Made by a program: the position numbers and the translations under genes. The notes beneath the pieces were generated by a model. That model saw only the letters and a program-made list of their open reading frames with translations. It was not told the origin of the DNA and ran no database searches. From contig CAZDOR010000006.1 in the NCBI GenBank assembly GCA_964507105.1, positions 1-37,923 of the forward strand: a DNA stretch of 37,923 nucleotides, in the 5' to 3' direction. The first letter of the stretch is position 1. Each line of letters opens with the position of its first letter. This stretch comes from PWPS01 sp964507105. GTDB lineage: Bacteria > Patescibacteriota > Minisyncoccia > Minisyncoccales > PWPS01. Below are positions 12,538 to 21,465 of this stretch, one piece after another.

Positions 12538-14664
12538 ATGTCCAGAAAATATCCATTAGAAAAATATAGAAATATTGGAATTATTGCCCATATAGATGCG
12601 GGAAAAACTACTATGACGGAGAGGATTCTTTTTTATACCGGCATCTCTCATAAAATTGGAGAAACACATGATGGTGATTCCGTTATGGATTGGATGGATC
12701 AAGAAAAGGAGAGAGGAATAACGATCACATCTGCTGCTACAACTTGTTTTTGGACACCGACTTATAAGAAAAAAAAGAAAGAAAATAAGTACAGAATAAA
12801 TATAATCGATACTCCCGGGCATATAGATTTTACTGCCGAAGTTCAAAGATCTCTCAGAGTTTTGGACGGGGCGGTTGTTGTTTTTGACGGTGTTTCCGGT
12901 GTTGAATCTCAATCGGAAACTGTTTGGCGGCAAGCTAACAAATACGATGTTCCCAGGATTTGTTTTATAAATAAAATGGACCGAGTCGGAGCGACTTATG
13001 AGGGTGCCATTGAGACCATAATTGAAAAACTCACTCCGGATGTGGTGCCGATGCAGGTTCCCATCGGTTCAGAGAAAGATTTTGAAGGTGTTGTTGATTT
13101 GTTGGAAATGAAAGCTTGGAAGTTTGGAGGGGAAATGGGAGAAAAGATTAAAAAAGAGGAAGTCCCTGAAGGTTTGAAAGAAGAAGCTGAAAAGAAACGA
13201 GAGGAAATGATTGAGAAAATTGTAACTGAAGACGAAGATCTTTTTGAAAAATATATGAACGGTGAAGAAATCTCCGTCGACGAGTTGAAGAGAGCTTTGA
13301 GGCAAGCAGTTATAAACTATGAATTAGTTCCGGTATATTGTGGAACTGCACTTAAAAACAAAGGTGTTCAGCCGGTGATCGATGCGGTTTGTGATCTATT
13401 TCCCGCTCCCACGGACTTGCCTCCGATTGAGGGAGTAGATCCGGAAGACGAAGAAGCGAAGATGGTAAGGAAAGCGGAAGATGACGAACCTTTTGCCGCA
13501 TTGGCTTTTAAATTGGCTACTGATCCCTATGTGGGAAATCTTACCTTTGTGCGAGTTTATTCGGGAACTCTTTCCGGTGGATCGAATGTAGTTAATTCAA
13601 CTACCGGAAAAAAAGAAAGAATAAATAGAATTTTGAGAATGCATGCTAATGAAAGAGAGGAAATGGATAAGATATATGCCGGAGATATTGTTGCTTTGGT
13701 CGGATTGGACGAAACGGCAACGGGTGACACACTTTGTAGCCCCAAAGAACCTATCGTTCTGGAAAACATTACTTTTCCCGATCCTGTGGTCTCAATTAAA
13801 GTTGAACCGAAGAGTAGAGAAGATCAAGAGAAAATGGGGTTAGCACTCAGAAAGTTGGGGCAAGAGGATCCGACCTTCAAAGTTAAGGGTGATATAGAAA
13901 CGGGAGAAACCATTATATCCGGGATGGGTGAACTTCATTTAGATATAATTATTAACAGATTAAAAAAAGAATTCGGAGTTGAAGCTGAAGTTGGTAAGCC
14001 GCAAGTTGCCTATAGAGAAACCATTCGAAAACCCGCTGAAGCTGAAACAGAGTACGTTAAGCAATCGGGTGGTCGTGGGCAGTATGGGCATGTGGAGCTT
14101 AAAATTGAGCCTAATGATTATGATAGCACCGACAGAGAAGATCGATTGGAATTTGTGGATGAAATTACCGGAGGGGTTATTCCGCAGGAGTATATTCCGG
14201 CTGTAGAAAAAGGAATTGCCGAAGTAATGGATGAAGGTGTAGTAGCCGGATATCCAATGGTGGGAGTAAAAGCAACGCTCTTTGACGGATCCTACCATGA
14301 AGTCGATTCTTCAAAGATGGCTTTTAAAATTGCCGGATCAATGGCTTTCAAGGAGGCATGTAAAAAGGCAAAACCGGTTATTTTGGAGCCCTTTATGAAA
14401 GTCGAAGTAATTATACCTTCGGAGTTTTTGGGCGATATTGTCGGTGATTTATCTTCCAGGAGAGGGGAAATTAAAAATACCGAAAATACCAAGGGGAAGA
14501 TGGATATGAAAATTATAAGAGCGAGAGTTCCACTTGCTGAAATGTTCGGATACGTGACAACGCTGCGATCCTTGACAGAAGGTAGAGGAAACTTTACGAT
14601 GGAGTTTGAGGAGTACAAGAAAGTTCCGGCTAATATAGCCGAAGAAATAAAGAGCAACAGGTAA
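12538..14664 (+). CDS. fusA: Elongation factor G
   Basis: 708 residues from ATG 12538 (MSRKYPLEKYRNIG). An in-frame TTG at 12508 would place translation inside the terminator hairpin and is rejected. GTPase motifs AHIDAGKTT (G1), RGITI (G2), DTPGH (G3) and NKMD (G4) are followed by domains II to V. EF-G drives tRNA and mRNA translocation and, with RRF, ribosome recycling. It lies in the standard str position between rpsG and tuf. Confidence 0.97.
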   Translation: MSRKYPLEKYRNIGIIAHIDAGKTTMTERILFYTGISHKIGETHDGDSVMDWMDQEKERGITITSAATTCFWTPTYKKKKKENKYRINIIDTPGHIDFTAEVQRSLRVLDGAVVVFDGVSGVESQSETVWRQANKYDVPRICFINKMDRVGATYEGAIETIIEKLTPDVVPMQVPIGSEKDFEGVVDLLEMKAWKFGGEMGEKIKKEEVPEGLKEEAEKKREEMIEKIVTEDEDLFEKYMNGEEISVDELKRALRQAVINYELVPVYCGTALKNKGVQPVIDAVCDLFPAPTDLPPIEGVDPEDEEAKMVRKAEDDEPFAALAFKLATDPYVGNLTFVRVYSGTLSGGSNVVNSTTGKKERINRILRMHANEREEMDKIYAGDIVALVGLDETATGDTLCSPKEPIVLENITFPDPVVSIKVEPKSREDQEKMGLALRKLGQEDPTFKVKGDIETGETIISGMGELHLDIIINRLKKEFGVEAEVGKPQVAYRETIRKPAEAETEYVKQSGGRGQYGHVELKIEPNDYDSTDREDRLEFVDEITGGVIPQEYIPAVEKGIAEVMDEGVVAGYPMVGVKATLFDGSYHEVDSSKMAFKIAGSMAFKEACKKAKPVILEPFMKVEVIIPSEFLGDIVGDLSSRRGEIKNTENTKGKMDMKIIRARVPLAEMFGYVTTLRSLTEGRGNFTMEFEEYKKVPANIAEEIKSNR

Positions 14665-14726
14665 GGCTGGACTTTTTGATAAAATTATTGTAATATAAAA
14701 GCGCATTAAAATTAATAATTAAAAGT

Positions 14727-14751
14727 ATTAAACAAGAATTTCTTGTTTAAT
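14727..14751 (+). promoter_or_regulatory. Perfect inverted repeat upstream of tuf
   Basis: ATTAAACAAGAA and TTCTTGTTTAAT are perfect complements around one central T, ending 14 bases before the tuf ATG. No T run follows, so it is not a terminator. It could be an mRNA hairpin near the ribosome site, a processing site, or a protein-binding palindrome. Confidence 0.5.
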
Positions 14752-14765
14752 TAACTAAAAAAAAT

Positions 14766-15962
14766 ATGGCTGACAAATTTGAAAGATCAAAACCACATCT
14801 CAATATCGGGACCATAGGTCATGTGGACCACGGTAAGACTACCCTTACCGCTGCGATATTGAATACTTTAAGCATGCAAGAAGGATCGGACATGGATGCG
14901 AGCATCGAAGATATCGATTCCGCTCCGGAAGAAAAAGCAAGAGGAATCACTATTGCTGTATCTCACCAAGAATATGAAACCGAAAATCGACACTATGCTC
15001 ATATTGATTGTCCGGGACATGCTGATTATGTAAAAAATATGATTACCGGTGCTGCACAAATGGATGGTGCCATCCTGGTTGTTTCTGCTGCGGATGGACC
15101 GATGCCCCAAACGAGAGAGCACATTTTACTGGCAAGACAAGTTGGGCTCCCTTCTTTAGTTGTGTTTCTGAATAAAACGGATATGGTTGATGATCCCGAA
15201 ATGATTGAATTAGTCGAATCCGAAGTGCGAGAGCTTTTGAATAAATACGATTATGACGGAGATAATGTTCCGGTGATAAAAGGATCCGCCTTAAAGGCTT
15301 TTGAGGCCGATGACCCGGATGATGAAGATGCACAACCCATTCTGGAGTTGATGGAAGCAATGGATGAATACATTCCCGAACCGGAAAGAGATGTCGAAAA
15401 GCCTTTTCTTATGGCTATTGAAGATATCTTTTCAATTGAAGGCCGTGGAACCGTTGCAACCGGGAGAATTGAGAGGGGAGTTATAAATGCCAAGGATGAT
15501 GTTGATATAATCGGACTCAAAGATGAAATTGATCAGACCACGGTCGTGAGTATTGAGATGTTTAACAAAAGTCTTGACAGGGGAGAGGCCGGTGATAATG
15601 CGGGACTTCTTCTTCGTGGAACCAAGAAAGATGAAATTGAACGTGGTCAAGTTTTGGCTGAGCCGGGAACAGTAGAGCCTCATACGGAATTCGAAGCAGA
15701 AGTTTATATTCTTGACAAGGACGAAGGTGGAAGACATACTCCGTTTTTTAACGGTTATAAACCACAATTTTATTTTCGAACTACTGATGTAACGGGAGAG
15801 GTTGAGCTTCAAGAAGGAACGGAGATGGTCATGCCCGGTGATACTGCGGAATTGAAAATTAAGTTGATTGCACCGATTGCGTTGGAAGACGGACAAAGAT
15901 TTGCGATTAGAGAAGGAGGAAAGACTGTCGGAGCCGGTGTTGTGACGAAAATCATTAAATAA
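14766..15962 (+). CDS. tuf: Elongation factor Tu
   Basis: 398 residues, normal length. It delivers aminoacyl-tRNA to the ribosome as a GTP complex. Motifs: GHVDHGKTT (G1), RGITI (G2), DCPGH (G3), NKTD (G4) and GSALKA (G5), then domains II and III with the C-terminal GGKTVGAG. The switch I tail reads RGITIAVSHQEYE where RGITINT(S/A)HVEYE is usual, and G4 has Thr for the common Cys/Val; neither should abolish function. Preceded by a 100-base gap with a palindrome and followed 14 bases later by rpsJ. Confidence 0.97.
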   Translation: MADKFERSKPHLNIGTIGHVDHGKTTLTAAILNTLSMQEGSDMDASIEDIDSAPEEKARGITIAVSHQEYETENRHYAHIDCPGHADYVKNMITGAAQMDGAILVVSAADGPMPQTREHILLARQVGLPSLVVFLNKTDMVDDPEMIELVESEVRELLNKYDYDGDNVPVIKGSALKAFEADDPDDEDAQPILELMEAMDEYIPEPERDVEKPFLMAIEDIFSIEGRGTVATGRIERGVINAKDDVDIIGLKDEIDQTTVVSIEMFNKSLDRGEAGDNAGLLLRGTKKDEIERGQVLAEPGTVEPHTEFEAEVYILDKDEGGRHTPFFNGYKPQFYFRTTDVTGEVELQEGTEMVMPGDTAELKIKLIAPIALEDGQRFAIREGGKTVGAGVVTKIIK

Positions 15963-15976
15963 GGAAATTATTGACA

Positions 15977-16300
15977 ATGGCTAAAAAGGAAGAAAATCTC
16001 AATAAGATCAGGATTAAGCTTAAAGGATATGACCACAAGGTTATAGATAGCAGTGCTGAACAGATTGTGGAGACGGCAACAAGGTACGGGAGTGAGATTT
16101 CAGGTCCCACTCCCTTGCCCACCGAAATAAAGAAATACACGGTAAATAGATCCACATTTGTCAACAACAAATCCAAGGAGCAGTACGAGGTCAGAGTACA
16201 TAAGAGACTTATAGATGTTATGGATGCGAATCCAAAAGTATTAGACGCTTTAAGAAACCTTACCCTCCCCAACGGAGTTAATATTGAGGTTAAAATGTAA
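15977..16300 (+). CDS. rpsJ: Ribosomal protein uS10
   Basis: 107 residues from ATG 15977; a TTG six bases upstream is in frame but less likely. S10 is a 30S head protein, also NusE in transcription antitermination. KIRIKLKGYDHKVID, GPTPLPT and the RVHKRLIDV motif are all present. First gene of the S10 cluster, separated from rplC by a 166-base leader-like gap. Confidence 0.96.
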   Translation: MAKKEENLNKIRIKLKGYDHKVIDSSAEQIVETATRYGSEISGPTPLPTEIKKYTVNRSTFVNNKSKEQYEVRVHKRLIDVMDANPKVLDALRNLTLPNGVNIEVKM

Positions 16301-16373
16301 AGTGTTCAGCTTTACTTCTTTTTTTAAAAATAAATGTTTCAAGTGAATAATTTTTAAGGCAATTGTTCAAATA

Positions 16374-16416
16374 GGCTTTTTGACCCGAATCGGGGGAAAG
16401 CCCGGTATTTTTCTTG
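16374..16416 (+). promoter_or_regulatory. Leader with mutually exclusive hairpins before rplC
   Basis: GGCTTT (16374-16379) can pair with AAAGCC (16397-16402), enclosing CCCG/CGGG. Alternatively CGGG (16391-16394) pairs with CCCG (16401-16404), followed by GTATTTTTC. The second form resembles a weak terminator, so this could be an r-protein attenuator. Thermodynamics not calculated. A weak promoter-like pair (TTGAAA 16414-16419, GATAGT 16437-16442, 17-base spacer) lies between it and rplC. Confidence 0.4.
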
Positions 16417-16466
16417 AAAAACGTTTAACAAAAATCGATAGTAGCAAGATTCTTTGATTGAAAACT

Positions 16467-17060
16467 ATGAAATTTATTTTAGGAAAAAAATTAGGAATGA
16501 CTCAAGTTTTTGACGATGATGGGAATGTTATCCCGGTTACTCTTGTTGAAGCGGGACCATGTGTTGTCACTCAATTAAAAAGTAAAGAGGAAGACGGATA
16601 TGAAGCAGTTCAGGTTGGATTTGAAAAGCTCGATGAGAATAAAGTGAAAAAACCCCAGAAAGATAAACCGTTTCGGTTTATTTGTGAATTTAAAGCTGAC
16701 ATTAATGATTTTGAAGAAGATCAAAAAATAGATGTTTCGGTTTTTAAGGAAGGAGACAAGGTTAAGATTTCCGGAAAATCAAAAGGAAAAGGGTTTCAGG
16801 GTGTTGTGAAGCGACATGGTTTTGCGGGACAATCCAGAACTCACGGCACTAAGCACGATGAAAGAAAAACGGGATCGATTGGTTCTGCATATCCGCAACG
16901 GGTATTTCCGGGCAGAAAGATGCCGGGAAGAATGGGCTCCGACCGAACAACGATAAAGAACTTGGAAGTTATTAAAATAGACGAGGAGAATAACACGCTG
17001 GCTATCAAAGGTTCACTTCCGGGAGGAAAGGATAATATTTTAGAAATTAAAAGTATATGA
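16467..17060 (+). CDS. rplC: Ribosomal protein uL3
   Basis: 197 residues from ATG 16467 (MKFILGKKLGMTQVF), the normal start; an in-frame TTG at 16458 is unlikely. L3 initiates 50S assembly and reaches to the peptidyl-transferase centre. KGKGFQGVVKRHGF and GSIGSAYPQRVFPGRKMPGRMG are conserved. The stop overlaps the rplD start as ATGA. Confidence 0.96.
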   Translation: MKFILGKKLGMTQVFDDDGNVIPVTLVEAGPCVVTQLKSKEEDGYEAVQVGFEKLDENKVKKPQKDKPFRFICEFKADINDFEEDQKIDVSVFKEGDKVKISGKSKGKGFQGVVKRHGFAGQSRTHGTKHDERKTGSIGSAYPQRVFPGRKMPGRMGSDRTTIKNLEVIKIDEENNTLAIKGSLPGGKDNILEIKSI

Positions 17061-17680
17061 AAATTCCGGTTTACAACAAAAAAGGGAAAACAGAAGACAA
17101 GGTTAAATTGCCCGAAAGTCTTTTTGATGTAAAAATAAATCATGATTTACTTCATCAAGTTATAACCAGCCAACAGTCCAACAGAAGGCAAAATAGTGCG
17201 CACAGTAAGGACAGGTCGGAAAAAAGAGGGGGTGGCAGAAAACCCTGGCGACAGAAAGGAACCGGTAGAGCTCGACACGGATCAATCAGATCTCCGATTT
17301 GGCGAAACGGGGGCGTTACTTTCGGTCCGAGAAATGAAAGGAATTACAAGAAAAAAATAAATAAAAAAGAGAAAAGAAAGGCACTTTTTATGTCGCTTAC
17401 GGGAAAAGCCCAAAATAACTTTCTTATTTTAGTCAAAAATCTATCGGTTGAAAAACCGAAAACGAAAGAGCTTGATTTTCTTAGTGATCTACCCTGTTCA
17501 GGAAAGTCAACTTTATTGATTACGGCCGGAATTGATGATGACTTAATGCTTGCTGCTCGAAATCTTTCCGATTTGGAGGTTGCTGAAGCCAGAAATATAA
17601 ATGCGTTGGATATTTTGTCTTTTAAGTATTTGGTAACGGATGAAAAGGGATTGAAAAAAATCAAAGAAACATTTCTATGA
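17057..17680 (+). CDS. rplD: Ribosomal protein uL4
   Basis: 207 residues. The central extended loop, with KRGGGRKPWRQKGTGRARHGSIRSPIW-type sequence, is intact; it lines the exit tunnel. In enterobacteria L4 represses the S10 operon at its leader; no such leader is evident before rpsJ, though a structured gap precedes rplC. ATGA overlaps join it to both neighbours. Confidence 0.96.
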   Translation: MKIPVYNKKGKTEDKVKLPESLFDVKINHDLLHQVITSQQSNRRQNSAHSKDRSEKRGGGRKPWRQKGTGRARHGSIRSPIWRNGGVTFGPRNERNYKKKINKKEKRKALFMSLTGKAQNNFLILVKNLSVEKPKTKELDFLSDLPCSGKSTLLITAGIDDDLMLAARNLSDLEVAEARNINALDILSFKYLVTDEKGLKKIKETFL

Positions 17681-17955
17681 AGCGTATAATAAAAAAACCC
17701 CACATAAGTGAAAAAACAACACGGTTAACAAAGGAGCAGAACGCATATGTTTTTATAGTTAATGAAAATGCCAATAAAATAGAAACGAAAGAAGCGGTCG
17801 AAGATATGTATGATGTTAATGTTGAAAAGGTTCGAATGGTTAAGATTCCTTCCAAAAAAAGACGTTTGGGCCGGATAGAGGGATTTAAAAAAGGGTATAA
17901 AAAAGCTATTGTGTGGGTTGAAGAAGGGCAGACAATCGAGATACTTTCTTCTTGA
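17677..17955 (+). CDS. rplW: Ribosomal protein uL23
   Basis: 92 residues, normal size. L23 sits at the tunnel exit and docks trigger factor and SRP. PHISEKTT at the start and KAIVWVEEGQTIEI at the end are family features. It starts in an ATGA overlap with rplD and ends in TGA, showing that TGA is a stop in this genome. Confidence 0.95.
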   Translation: MKRIIKKPHISEKTTRLTKEQNAYVFIVNENANKIETKEAVEDMYDVNVEKVRMVKIPSKKRRLGRIEGFKKGYKKAIVWVEEGQTIEILSS

Positions 17956-17980
17956 CTTTAGAATAAATTAATGTTTTAAT
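17952..17980 (+). promoter_or_regulatory. Possible internal promoter before rplB
   Basis: TTGACT (17952-17957), 17 bases, TTTAAT (17975-17980), in the only sizeable gap between rplW and rplB. Consensus match only. Confidence 0.4.
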
Positions 17981-17992
17981 GATAGATGTATT

Positions 17993-18778
17993 ATGCAAGA
18001 ACCAGACAAAAATAGTAAACCACCAAAGTCACTAACCGTCAGTTTAAAAAAGACGGGAGGTAGGAATAATATGGGGAAGATGACCGTCAGGACTCGTGGT
18101 GGCGGAAAACGAAAGCTTTGGAGAAAAGTGAATTTTGGTCAAGAAAAAATGGGAATAAGAGGAGAAGTAAAGAGAATTGATTATGATCCGAATAGAACTG
18201 CCTATTTGGCACTAATTGAATATGAAGATGAAGAGCCGGGCTACATTTTGGCTGCCCAAGGATTAAAACCCGGAGATTCCGTTTTGACTGATGATCGAAC
18301 CCCTCTCGGACCGGGTAATCGAATGAAATTAAAAAACATCCCCATAGGTACTCAAGTACATAATATAGCATTAAATCCGAACGGAGAAGGTAAGATGGTT
18401 AGGGCGGCGGGAGCTTCGGCAGTTGTTTTAGCTCAAGAAGGGAATTACACTCACTTGAAGATGCCATCCAAGGAGATCAGGAAAGTGAACAGGGAGTGCT
18501 TTGCTTCTATCGGTGAACTTTCCAATCCCGAACATCAATATGAAGACAAAAGGAAGGCCGGAACGAATAGGAGAAAAGGAAGAAGACCGAAAGTGCGAGG
18601 CAAGGCTAAAAATGCCGTTGATCATCCCCACGGTGGTGGAGAAGGAGGGTCAACCATAGGGCTCAAACATCCGAAGACTCCGACTGGAAAGCCAGCCAAA
18701 GGTGTAAAAACTAGAAAGCGAACACACACCGACAAATACATCATTAAACGCAGAGGAGACAAGAAAAAGAAAAAATAA
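17993..18778 (+). CDS. rplB: Ribosomal protein uL2
   Basis: 261 residues, about 12 shorter than E. coli L2. The usual N-terminal stretch with the PTSPGRR element is missing and the protein opens with a short charged segment before GGRNNMGKMTVRTRGGG. The peptidyl-transferase-proximal VDHPHGGGEGG is intact, as is the basic C-terminus with KRTHTDKYI. L2 joins the subunits and is required for peptide bond formation. 37-base gap from rplW; 11 bases to rpsS. Confidence 0.96.
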   Translation: MQEPDKNSKPPKSLTVSLKKTGGRNNMGKMTVRTRGGGKRKLWRKVNFGQEKMGIRGEVKRIDYDPNRTAYLALIEYEDEEPGYILAAQGLKPGDSVLTDDRTPLGPGNRMKLKNIPIGTQVHNIALNPNGEGKMVRAAGASAVVLAQEGNYTHLKMPSKEIRKVNRECFASIGELSNPEHQYEDKRKAGTNRRKGRRPKVRGKAKNAVDHPHGGGEGGSTIGLKHPKTPTGKPAKGVKTRKRTHTDKYIIKRRGDKKKKK

Positions 18779-18789
18779 ATTTAAAAAAT

Positions 18790-19071
18790 ATGGCGAGAAG
18801 TTTGAAAAAAGGACCGAATATAAATGAAAGACTTTTAAAGAAAGTCAAGAACCAAAAACCCGAGGAGGGAGTTATCAAGACTTGGGCACGAGACGCGGTG
18901 ATAACTCCGGAAATGATAGGTTTTACGTTCGGAGTGTACAATGGAAAACAACACATCGAAGTTTCGGTTACTGAGGATATGGTGGGGCATAAATTGGGTG
19001 AGTTTTCACCAACAAAAAAATTCATTAAGCACGGCGGTCGAATGCAAAGAGAATTGGAAAAAGAAGAATAA
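18790..19071 (+). CDS. rpsS: Ribosomal protein uS19
   Basis: 93 residues, normal. S19 sits on the 30S head and contacts S13 and the tRNA. MARSLKKGP at the start and GHKLGEFSPTKKF in the second half are diagnostic. Standard position between rplB and rplV. Confidence 0.96.
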   Translation: MARSLKKGPNINERLLKKVKNQKPEEGVIKTWARDAVITPEMIGFTFGVYNGKQHIEVSVTEDMVGHKLGEFSPTKKFIKHGGRMQRELEKEE

Positions 19072-19080
19072 ACAAAAACC

Positions 19081-19596
19081 ATGAAAGTTGATGCAAAGTT
19101 GAATTACTTAAGAATATCTCCCCGTAAGGTTCGTTTAGTAGCCGATTTGGTGCGTGGTCGAAAAGTGAATGAAGCTGAAAATAGACTGAAATTCACCACC
19201 AAAAAAGCTACGAAACCGGTTGGAAAACTATTGAAGTCAGCAATTGCCAATGCTGAACATAATTTTGACTTGAATAAAAATAATCTGTATATTTCGGAAA
19301 TAAGAGTGGATGAAGGACCTACTTTGAAGAGGTGGCGCCCACGAGCAAGAGGAGCAACGAATGAGATTCAGAAAAAAACTTCTCATCTAACCATTGTTTT
19401 GGATGAGCTGGAGCCCGGGAAAGAAATTAGAACGGGCAAAAAAGGAAAAATAAAAAAGGTAAAAAAGAAGGAAAAACCGAAAGAAGATTCAGACTTAAAG
19501 AAAAAAGAAAAGAAAGTATCTTCCAAAGACAAAAAGAAAGAACAAAGAAAGCAAAAAGGAAAGGGAGAAGAAATTTTTAGGCGTAAATCAATATAA
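19081..19596 (+). CDS. rplV: Ribosomal protein uL22 with basic C-terminal tail
   Basis: 171 residues against about 110 in E. coli. Residues 1-115 are a normal L22, with the tunnel hairpin including LKRWRPRARG. The remaining about 55 residues are almost only Lys, Glu, Asp, Ser and Gln and are low complexity. The tail is on the solvent side in the known fold, so it probably extends from the exit surface; its function is unknown. Followed after three bases by rpsC. Confidence 0.95.
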   Translation: MKVDAKLNYLRISPRKVRLVADLVRGRKVNEAENRLKFTTKKATKPVGKLLKSAIANAEHNFDLNKNNLYISEIRVDEGPTLKRWRPRARGATNEIQKKTSHLTIVLDELEPGKEIRTGKKGKIKKVKKKEKPKEDSDLKKKEKKVSSKDKKKEQRKQKGKGEEIFRRKSI

Positions 19597-19599
19597 AAC

Positions 19600-20250
19600 A
19601 TGTCCCAAAGATCTCATCCCAGAATCAAAAGAATAACCACTACAACCGACTGGAAATCGAAAGGTTTTTATAGTGATCAATATCCCGAATATCTGAAAGA
19701 AGATCACTTGATAAGAAATTTCATGAATGAGAATTTAGAGGACATGGGTGTTTCGGAGATTGAAGTTCGCCGGTCTCCATCCGAATTGAATGTAGTTATT
19801 CATTCTTCGAGGCCGGGAATAGTTATCGGTAGAGGAGGTGAAGGCGTTAAAAAATTAAAACGAGGACTTGATAAAATTCTTGACAAGGAAGGCCTCGGTT
19901 CTGACAGAAAAATACGTATAGAAGTTAAAGAAGTTAAGGATCCATGGTCTTCAGCCTCCATAGCAGCCAAAGAAATAGCTAAACAATTGGAAAAAAGGAT
20001 GCATTATCGACGAGTAATAAAGCATGCCATGGGAAAAATAACAGCGAATCGAGAAGTCGAGGGTGTTCGAATCGAAGTGGCCGGAAGACTCAACGGAAGT
20101 GAAATTGCGAGAACGGAGCATATTTCTGAAGGAAACCTCCCCCGTGAAACTCTTAGAGCGGATTTAGATTATGCTTTTGAGGAGGCTTACTGTAAATTTG
20201 GAACGATTGGCATAAAAGTATCGATTTACAAAGGAGAAAAATTTGAGTAA
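19600..20250 (+). CDS. rpsC: Ribosomal protein uS3
   Basis: 216 residues, near normal. It contains the KH domain with VVIHSSRPGIVIGRGGEGVKKL (GRGG loop) and a C-terminal domain with RTEHISEGNLPRETLRADLDY. S3 lines the mRNA entry channel and has helicase activity with S4 and S5. Standard location. Confidence 0.96.
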   Translation: MSQRSHPRIKRITTTTDWKSKGFYSDQYPEYLKEDHLIRNFMNENLEDMGVSEIEVRRSPSELNVVIHSSRPGIVIGRGGEGVKKLKRGLDKILDKEGLGSDRKIRIEVKEVKDPWSSASIAAKEIAKQLEKRMHYRRVIKHAMGKITANREVEGVRIEVAGRLNGSEIARTEHISEGNLPRETLRADLDYAFEEAYCKFGTIGIKVSIYKGEKFE

Positions 20251-20251
20251 C

Positions 20252-20665
20252 ATGTTAGTACCGAAAAAAGTAAAACATAGAAAAAGACATAAAGAAATGA
20301 AGCGACTCAAGGGAGTCGCCAGCTCCGGAACAAAAGTTGAGTTCGGGACTTATGGTCTTAAAACCCTTGATCCCAAATGGTTAACATCCAGACAGCTTGA
20401 AGCTGCAAGAAGAGCAATTATCAGACACCTTAGAAAGGGTGGTAAAATGTGGACCAGAGTTTTTCCGGATAAACCAGTGACGAAAAAAGGATTGGAAGTG
20501 CCGATGGGGGGTGGAAAGGGTAGTGTTGATCGGTACGTAGCTCCCGTCAGGCCGGGCAGAATAATTTTTGAACTCGACGGAGTTGATGAAGATACCGCGA
20601 GAGCCGCCTTTAAGAAGGCTACCGATAAATTACCCGTGAAGACAAAATTCATAAAAAAAAGATAA
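20252..20665 (+). CDS. rplP: Ribosomal protein uL16
   Basis: 137 residues from ATG 20252; a TTG at 20243 overlaps rpsC and is less likely. Conserved MLVPKKVKHRKRHK, the tRNA-contacting arginine-rich segments and PMGGGKGSVDRYVAPVRPGRI are present. It organises the A-site region of the 50S. One base after rpsC. Confidence 0.96.
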   Translation: MLVPKKVKHRKRHKEMKRLKGVASSGTKVEFGTYGLKTLDPKWLTSRQLEAARRAIIRHLRKGGKMWTRVFPDKPVTKKGLEVPMGGGKGSVDRYVAPVRPGRIIFELDGVDEDTARAAFKKATDKLPVKTKFIKKR

Positions 20666-20668
20666 AAT

Positions 20669-20863
20669 ATGAATCCGAACGAGATAAGAGAAAAGACGGA
20701 AAAGGAATTAAAGGAGCTTCTTAAAAAGAAGAGAAAAAAGCTTCAGGAAGTAGAATTTAATCTTGCATCGGGAAGAGTTAAGAATACAAAAAAAGCACAA
20801 AATATAAAAAAAGACATTGCTCGAATTTTAACCATATTAAATGAAGAGTCCCATGAAAAATAG
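20669..20863 (+). CDS. rpmC: Ribosomal protein uL29
   Basis: 64 residues. Two long helices with LKELLKKKRKKLQEVEFNLASGRVKNT and DIARILTIL, the normal L29 hairpin at the exit tunnel. It overlaps the start of rpsQ. Confidence 0.94.
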   Translation: MNPNEIREKTEKELKELLKKKRKKLQEVEFNLASGRVKNTKKAQNIKKDIARILTILNEESHEK

Positions 20864-21092
20864 ATTAAAAGGAAAAGTTATATCGGACAAGCAGGACAAA
20901 ACCGTTGTCGTGGAAGTGTCTCGCGTTAAAGAGCATCCCAGGTACGGAAAAAGGTATGAAACCCACAAACGATACAAGGCGCATGATGAAGAAAATAAGT
21001 TTATTGAAGGGAATCTGGTTGAAATCGAGGAAGTAAGGCCAGTTTCCAAGGATAAAAGATGGAAAGTAATAAAAAAAATTAAGAGACAGTAG
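20853..21092 (+). CDS. rpsQ: Ribosomal protein uS17
   Basis: 79 residues from ATG 20853; ATG 20841, four codons earlier, is also possible. GKVISDKQDKTVVVEV and HPRYGKRYETHKRYKAHDE are diagnostic of this OB-fold 30S protein. It overlaps rpmC by 11 bases and ends one base before rplN. Confidence 0.94.
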   Translation: MKNRLKGKVISDKQDKTVVVEVSRVKEHPRYGKRYETHKRYKAHDEENKFIEGNLVEIEEVRPVSKDKRWKVIKKIKRQ

Positions 21093-21093
21093 C

Positions 21094-21465
21094 ATGATTC
21101 AACCGGAAACAAAATTAAAAGTAGCGGACAATTCGGGAGCGAAAGAAATAAAATGTTTTAAAGTTCTGGGAGGATCCAAGAAGAGATATGCTCGAATAGG
21201 AGATGTGGTAGTAGCTGCAGTCAAAAAATCTGAACCGAGAAAAGAAGTAAAAAAGCATGATGTGGTAAGAGCCGTAATAGTCAGGCAAAAAAAAGAATAC
21301 AGACGCAATGACGGTTCCTACATTCGTTTTGATGAAAATGCCGCAGTTGTTTTGGAAGGAGATTCAAATGAGCCGAAAGGAGGGCGAATATTTGGTCCCA
21401 TTCCTCGAGAATTGGCTGATATTGGATTCAAAAAAATTACTACCTTAGCAAAAGAAATCGTATGA
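21094..21465 (+). CDS. rplN: Ribosomal protein uL14
   Basis: 123 residues, identical in length to E. coli. MIQPETKLKVADNSGAKEIKC and the C-terminal GGRIFGPIPREL are typical. L14 forms an intersubunit bridge and the RsfS docking surface. First gene of the spc section; ATGA overlap with rplX. Confidence 0.97.
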   Translation: MIQPETKLKVADNSGAKEIKCFKVLGGSKKRYARIGDVVVAAVKKSEPRKEVKKHDVVRAVIVRQKKEYRRNDGSYIRFDENAAVVLEGDSNEPKGGRIFGPIPRELADIGFKKITTLAKEIV

